A DNA stretch of 5,946 nt, taken from contig JAIRRE010000055.1 of assembly GCA_031256125.1 (NCBI GenBank), forward strand, positions 1 through 5,946, in the 5' to 3' direction. The stretch comes from Burkholderiaceae bacterium. Lineage in GTDB: Bacteria > Pseudomonadota > Gammaproteobacteria > Burkholderiales > Burkholderiaceae_C. The notes beneath the pieces were generated by a model. The model was not told the DNA's origin, made no database searches, and was given only the letters and a program-made list of their open reading frames with translations. Below, in pieces: positions 4,933 to 5,946 of the stretch. Both the position numbers and the translations under genes were made by a program. Position 1 is the stretch's first letter. Each line of letters starts with the position of its first letter.

Positions 4933-5946
4933 ATGGCTAATTCGCAACCGCAGCAGATCACAATCGTCAATAAGACGACCCACCAGGCCACTACCCTGAC
5001 GGGACAGGAGATTTCTCTTTCGCCCTCGGCGTTTTCGGTGGTTGAACTGCCGGTTTCACCTGCGCAGATCAAAGTGCTGGCGCGCACGGGCAACGACCTG
5101 ATCATTACCATGATCAATGGTGAGACGATCACCATTCACGGGTTCTTCCTGGATCCGCAGGATGCCAACGCGCAGGCTGGCCGCAACGATTTGGTGGCCG
5201 AAGATGGCAGTTCGCTCTGGCTGGCCGATCTGAACAGTGTCGCCTCCACCGATGGCACCATAGACCTGTCCACCGACACGGCTCTGAACAATACTTTTTC
5301 CTCCATTGATTCGCTCGACCCACTGTACAGCGATACGGCGTTTGGCCTGGATACCGTTGCATTGGCCGGCATGGGTCCGGCAGGCATTGCGCTGGCCGCC
5401 CTCAGCGTTGGGGCGGGCGCGATTGCCCTGAGCAACGGCGGCGGCAATGACCAGGGCGACAACAACAACGACCAAGGCAATGGCGGTAAACCGCCGGCGC
5501 CCCAAATCAGCACCGGCGGCATTACCCAGAACCCCGATGGCACGCTCACAGTCAAAGGCACAGCCCATCCGGGGGATACGGTTACCGTGACCTATCCTGA
5601 TGGCAGCAGCACCTCCGGCACGGCGGACGCCAACGGTAATTTCTCCGAAACCTCCAATACCGCTCAAACCACCGGCAACGTGACGGTGACGGATACCAAC
5701 CCAGCGAATAACCAGAGCAATTCCACCTCCGAAACCTGGACCGACACCACGCCGCCCATGACGCCAGCAGTCGGTGGCATTGAACAAAACCCCGATGGCA
5801 CCCTCACGGTTACGGGCGCCGCTGGCGCCGCCGAGCCGGGCAGCACCGTCACCGTCACCTTCCCCGATGGCAGCAGCGTTGCGGGCACGGTAAACGCCGA
5901 CGGCAGCTACAGCATCACCAGCGCCAACCCGGAAAACGCCGGCGGC
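4933..5946 (+). CDS. Bap-type large surface adhesin with BapA prefix-like domain and Ig-like repeats (3' partial)
   Basis: The frame is open from the ATG to the window edge, giving 338 residues of a longer protein. Residues about 7-130 match the BapA prefix-like domain: short beta strands such as ITIVNKTTHQATTL, GNDLIITMINGETITIHGFF, then a Leu/Trp/Asp segment SSLWLADL and the closing SIDSLDPL. A Gly/Ala-rich hydrophobic segment (141-167) follows, then an acidic Gly/Asn/Asp linker (168-186). There is no classical signal peptide, as expected for adhesins of this type, which use a type I system through a C-terminal signal outside the window. From residue 187 tandem Ig-like repeats begin, with GGITQNPDGTLTVKG and GGIEQNPDGTLTVTG 86 residues apart. 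Such proteins act on the cell surface in biofilm formation and attachment; the prefix and hydrophobic segment are thought to hold the protein at the outer membrane. Total length, a calcium-binding RTX end and neighbouring secretion genes cannot be seen. Confidence 0.85.
   Translation, partial: MANSQPQQITIVNKTTHQATTLTGQEISLSPSAFSVVELPVSPAQIKVLARTGNDLIITMINGETITIHGFFLDPQDANAQAGRNDLVAEDGSSLWLADLNSVASTDGTIDLSTDTALNNTFSSIDSLDPLYSDTAFGLDTVALAGMGPAGIALAALSVGAGAIALSNGGGNDQGDNNNDQGNGGKPPAPQISTGGITQNPDGTLTVKGTAHPGDTVTVTYPDGSSTSGTADANGNFSETSNTAQTTGNVTVTDTNPANNQSNSTSETWTDTTPPMTPAVGGIEQNPDGTLTVTGAAGAAEPGSTVTVTFPDGSSVAGTVNADGSYSITSANPENAGG
5515..5946 (+). repeat. Tandem Ig-like repeats within the adhesin (period 258 nt)
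   Basis: Repeat 1 begins at 5515 and repeat 2 at 5773 (cut by the window edge), a period of 86 codons. Shared blocks are GGI.QNPDGTLTV.G, TVTVT.PDGSS..GT and .A.G..S.TS. Repeat 2 carries three extra residues (GAA versus none before EPGSTV). The core block is close at DNA level too (CCCCGATGGCAC occurs in both), suggesting recent duplication or conversion. Confidence 0.75.

Noticed and set aside
5056..5787. 243-codon open frame on the minus strand under the adhesin
   Set aside because: The plus strand shows the BapA prefix and Ig-like repeats with a promoter and ribosome site. The minus translation is a low-complexity mirror of the repeats.

Overview
The window is GC-rich chromosomal DNA with strong G/C third-position bias. 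The gene set (a SWIB-domain protein with a Lys/Ala-rich tail, an AtuD-like acyl-CoA dehydrogenase coupled to a biotin carboxylase subunit, and a Bap-type adhesin) most resembles a betaproteobacterium of the Burkholderiales. That placement is inferred from family resemblance, not from a marker gene.

Layout from left to right. (1) 1-405, plus strand: the C-terminal part of a SWIB/MDM2-domain protein whose start lies outside the window. (2) 406-547: a short gap between converging genes, holding a weak hairpin and one copy of a dispersed 25-bp repeat. (3) 3771 down to 548, minus strand: a two-gene operon, acyl-CoA dehydrogenase followed by the biotin carboxylase/biotin carrier (alpha) subunit of an acyl-CoA carboxylase, joined by a 4-nt ATGA overlap. 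(4) 3772-4932: about 1.16 kb without an intact gene. It holds a candidate operator in front of the operon, an inverted second copy of the 25-bp repeat, a 123-bp MITE-like unit with 20-bp inverted ends, a decayed fragment resembling the C-terminus of an IS110-type transposase, a stretch where nothing is recognised, and an AT-rich promoter region. (5) 4933 to the right edge, plus strand: the N-terminal 338 residues of a large Bap-type surface adhesin, probably exported by a type I system, with Ig-like repeats starting at about residue 187.

The dehydrogenase and carboxylase fit the first two steps of an acyclic terpenoid or leucine type pathway (citronellyl-CoA or isovaleryl-CoA oxidised at the alpha-beta bond, then carboxylated). 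The dehydrogenase lacks the C-terminal catalytic Glu of the MCAD type and has a Glu at the IVD/LCAD position, which suits a 3-methyl-branched substrate. The carboxyltransferase (beta) subunit and enoyl-CoA hydratase that usually accompany these genes are absent from the window.

The whole transcription unit, including its presumed promoter, lies between inverted copies of the same 25-bp repeat (488-512 and 4017-4041), so it may have been moved or trimmed as a block. I see no clearly new biological system. The repeat-bounded incomplete operon and the regulatory region of the adhesin are the parts most worth a second look.
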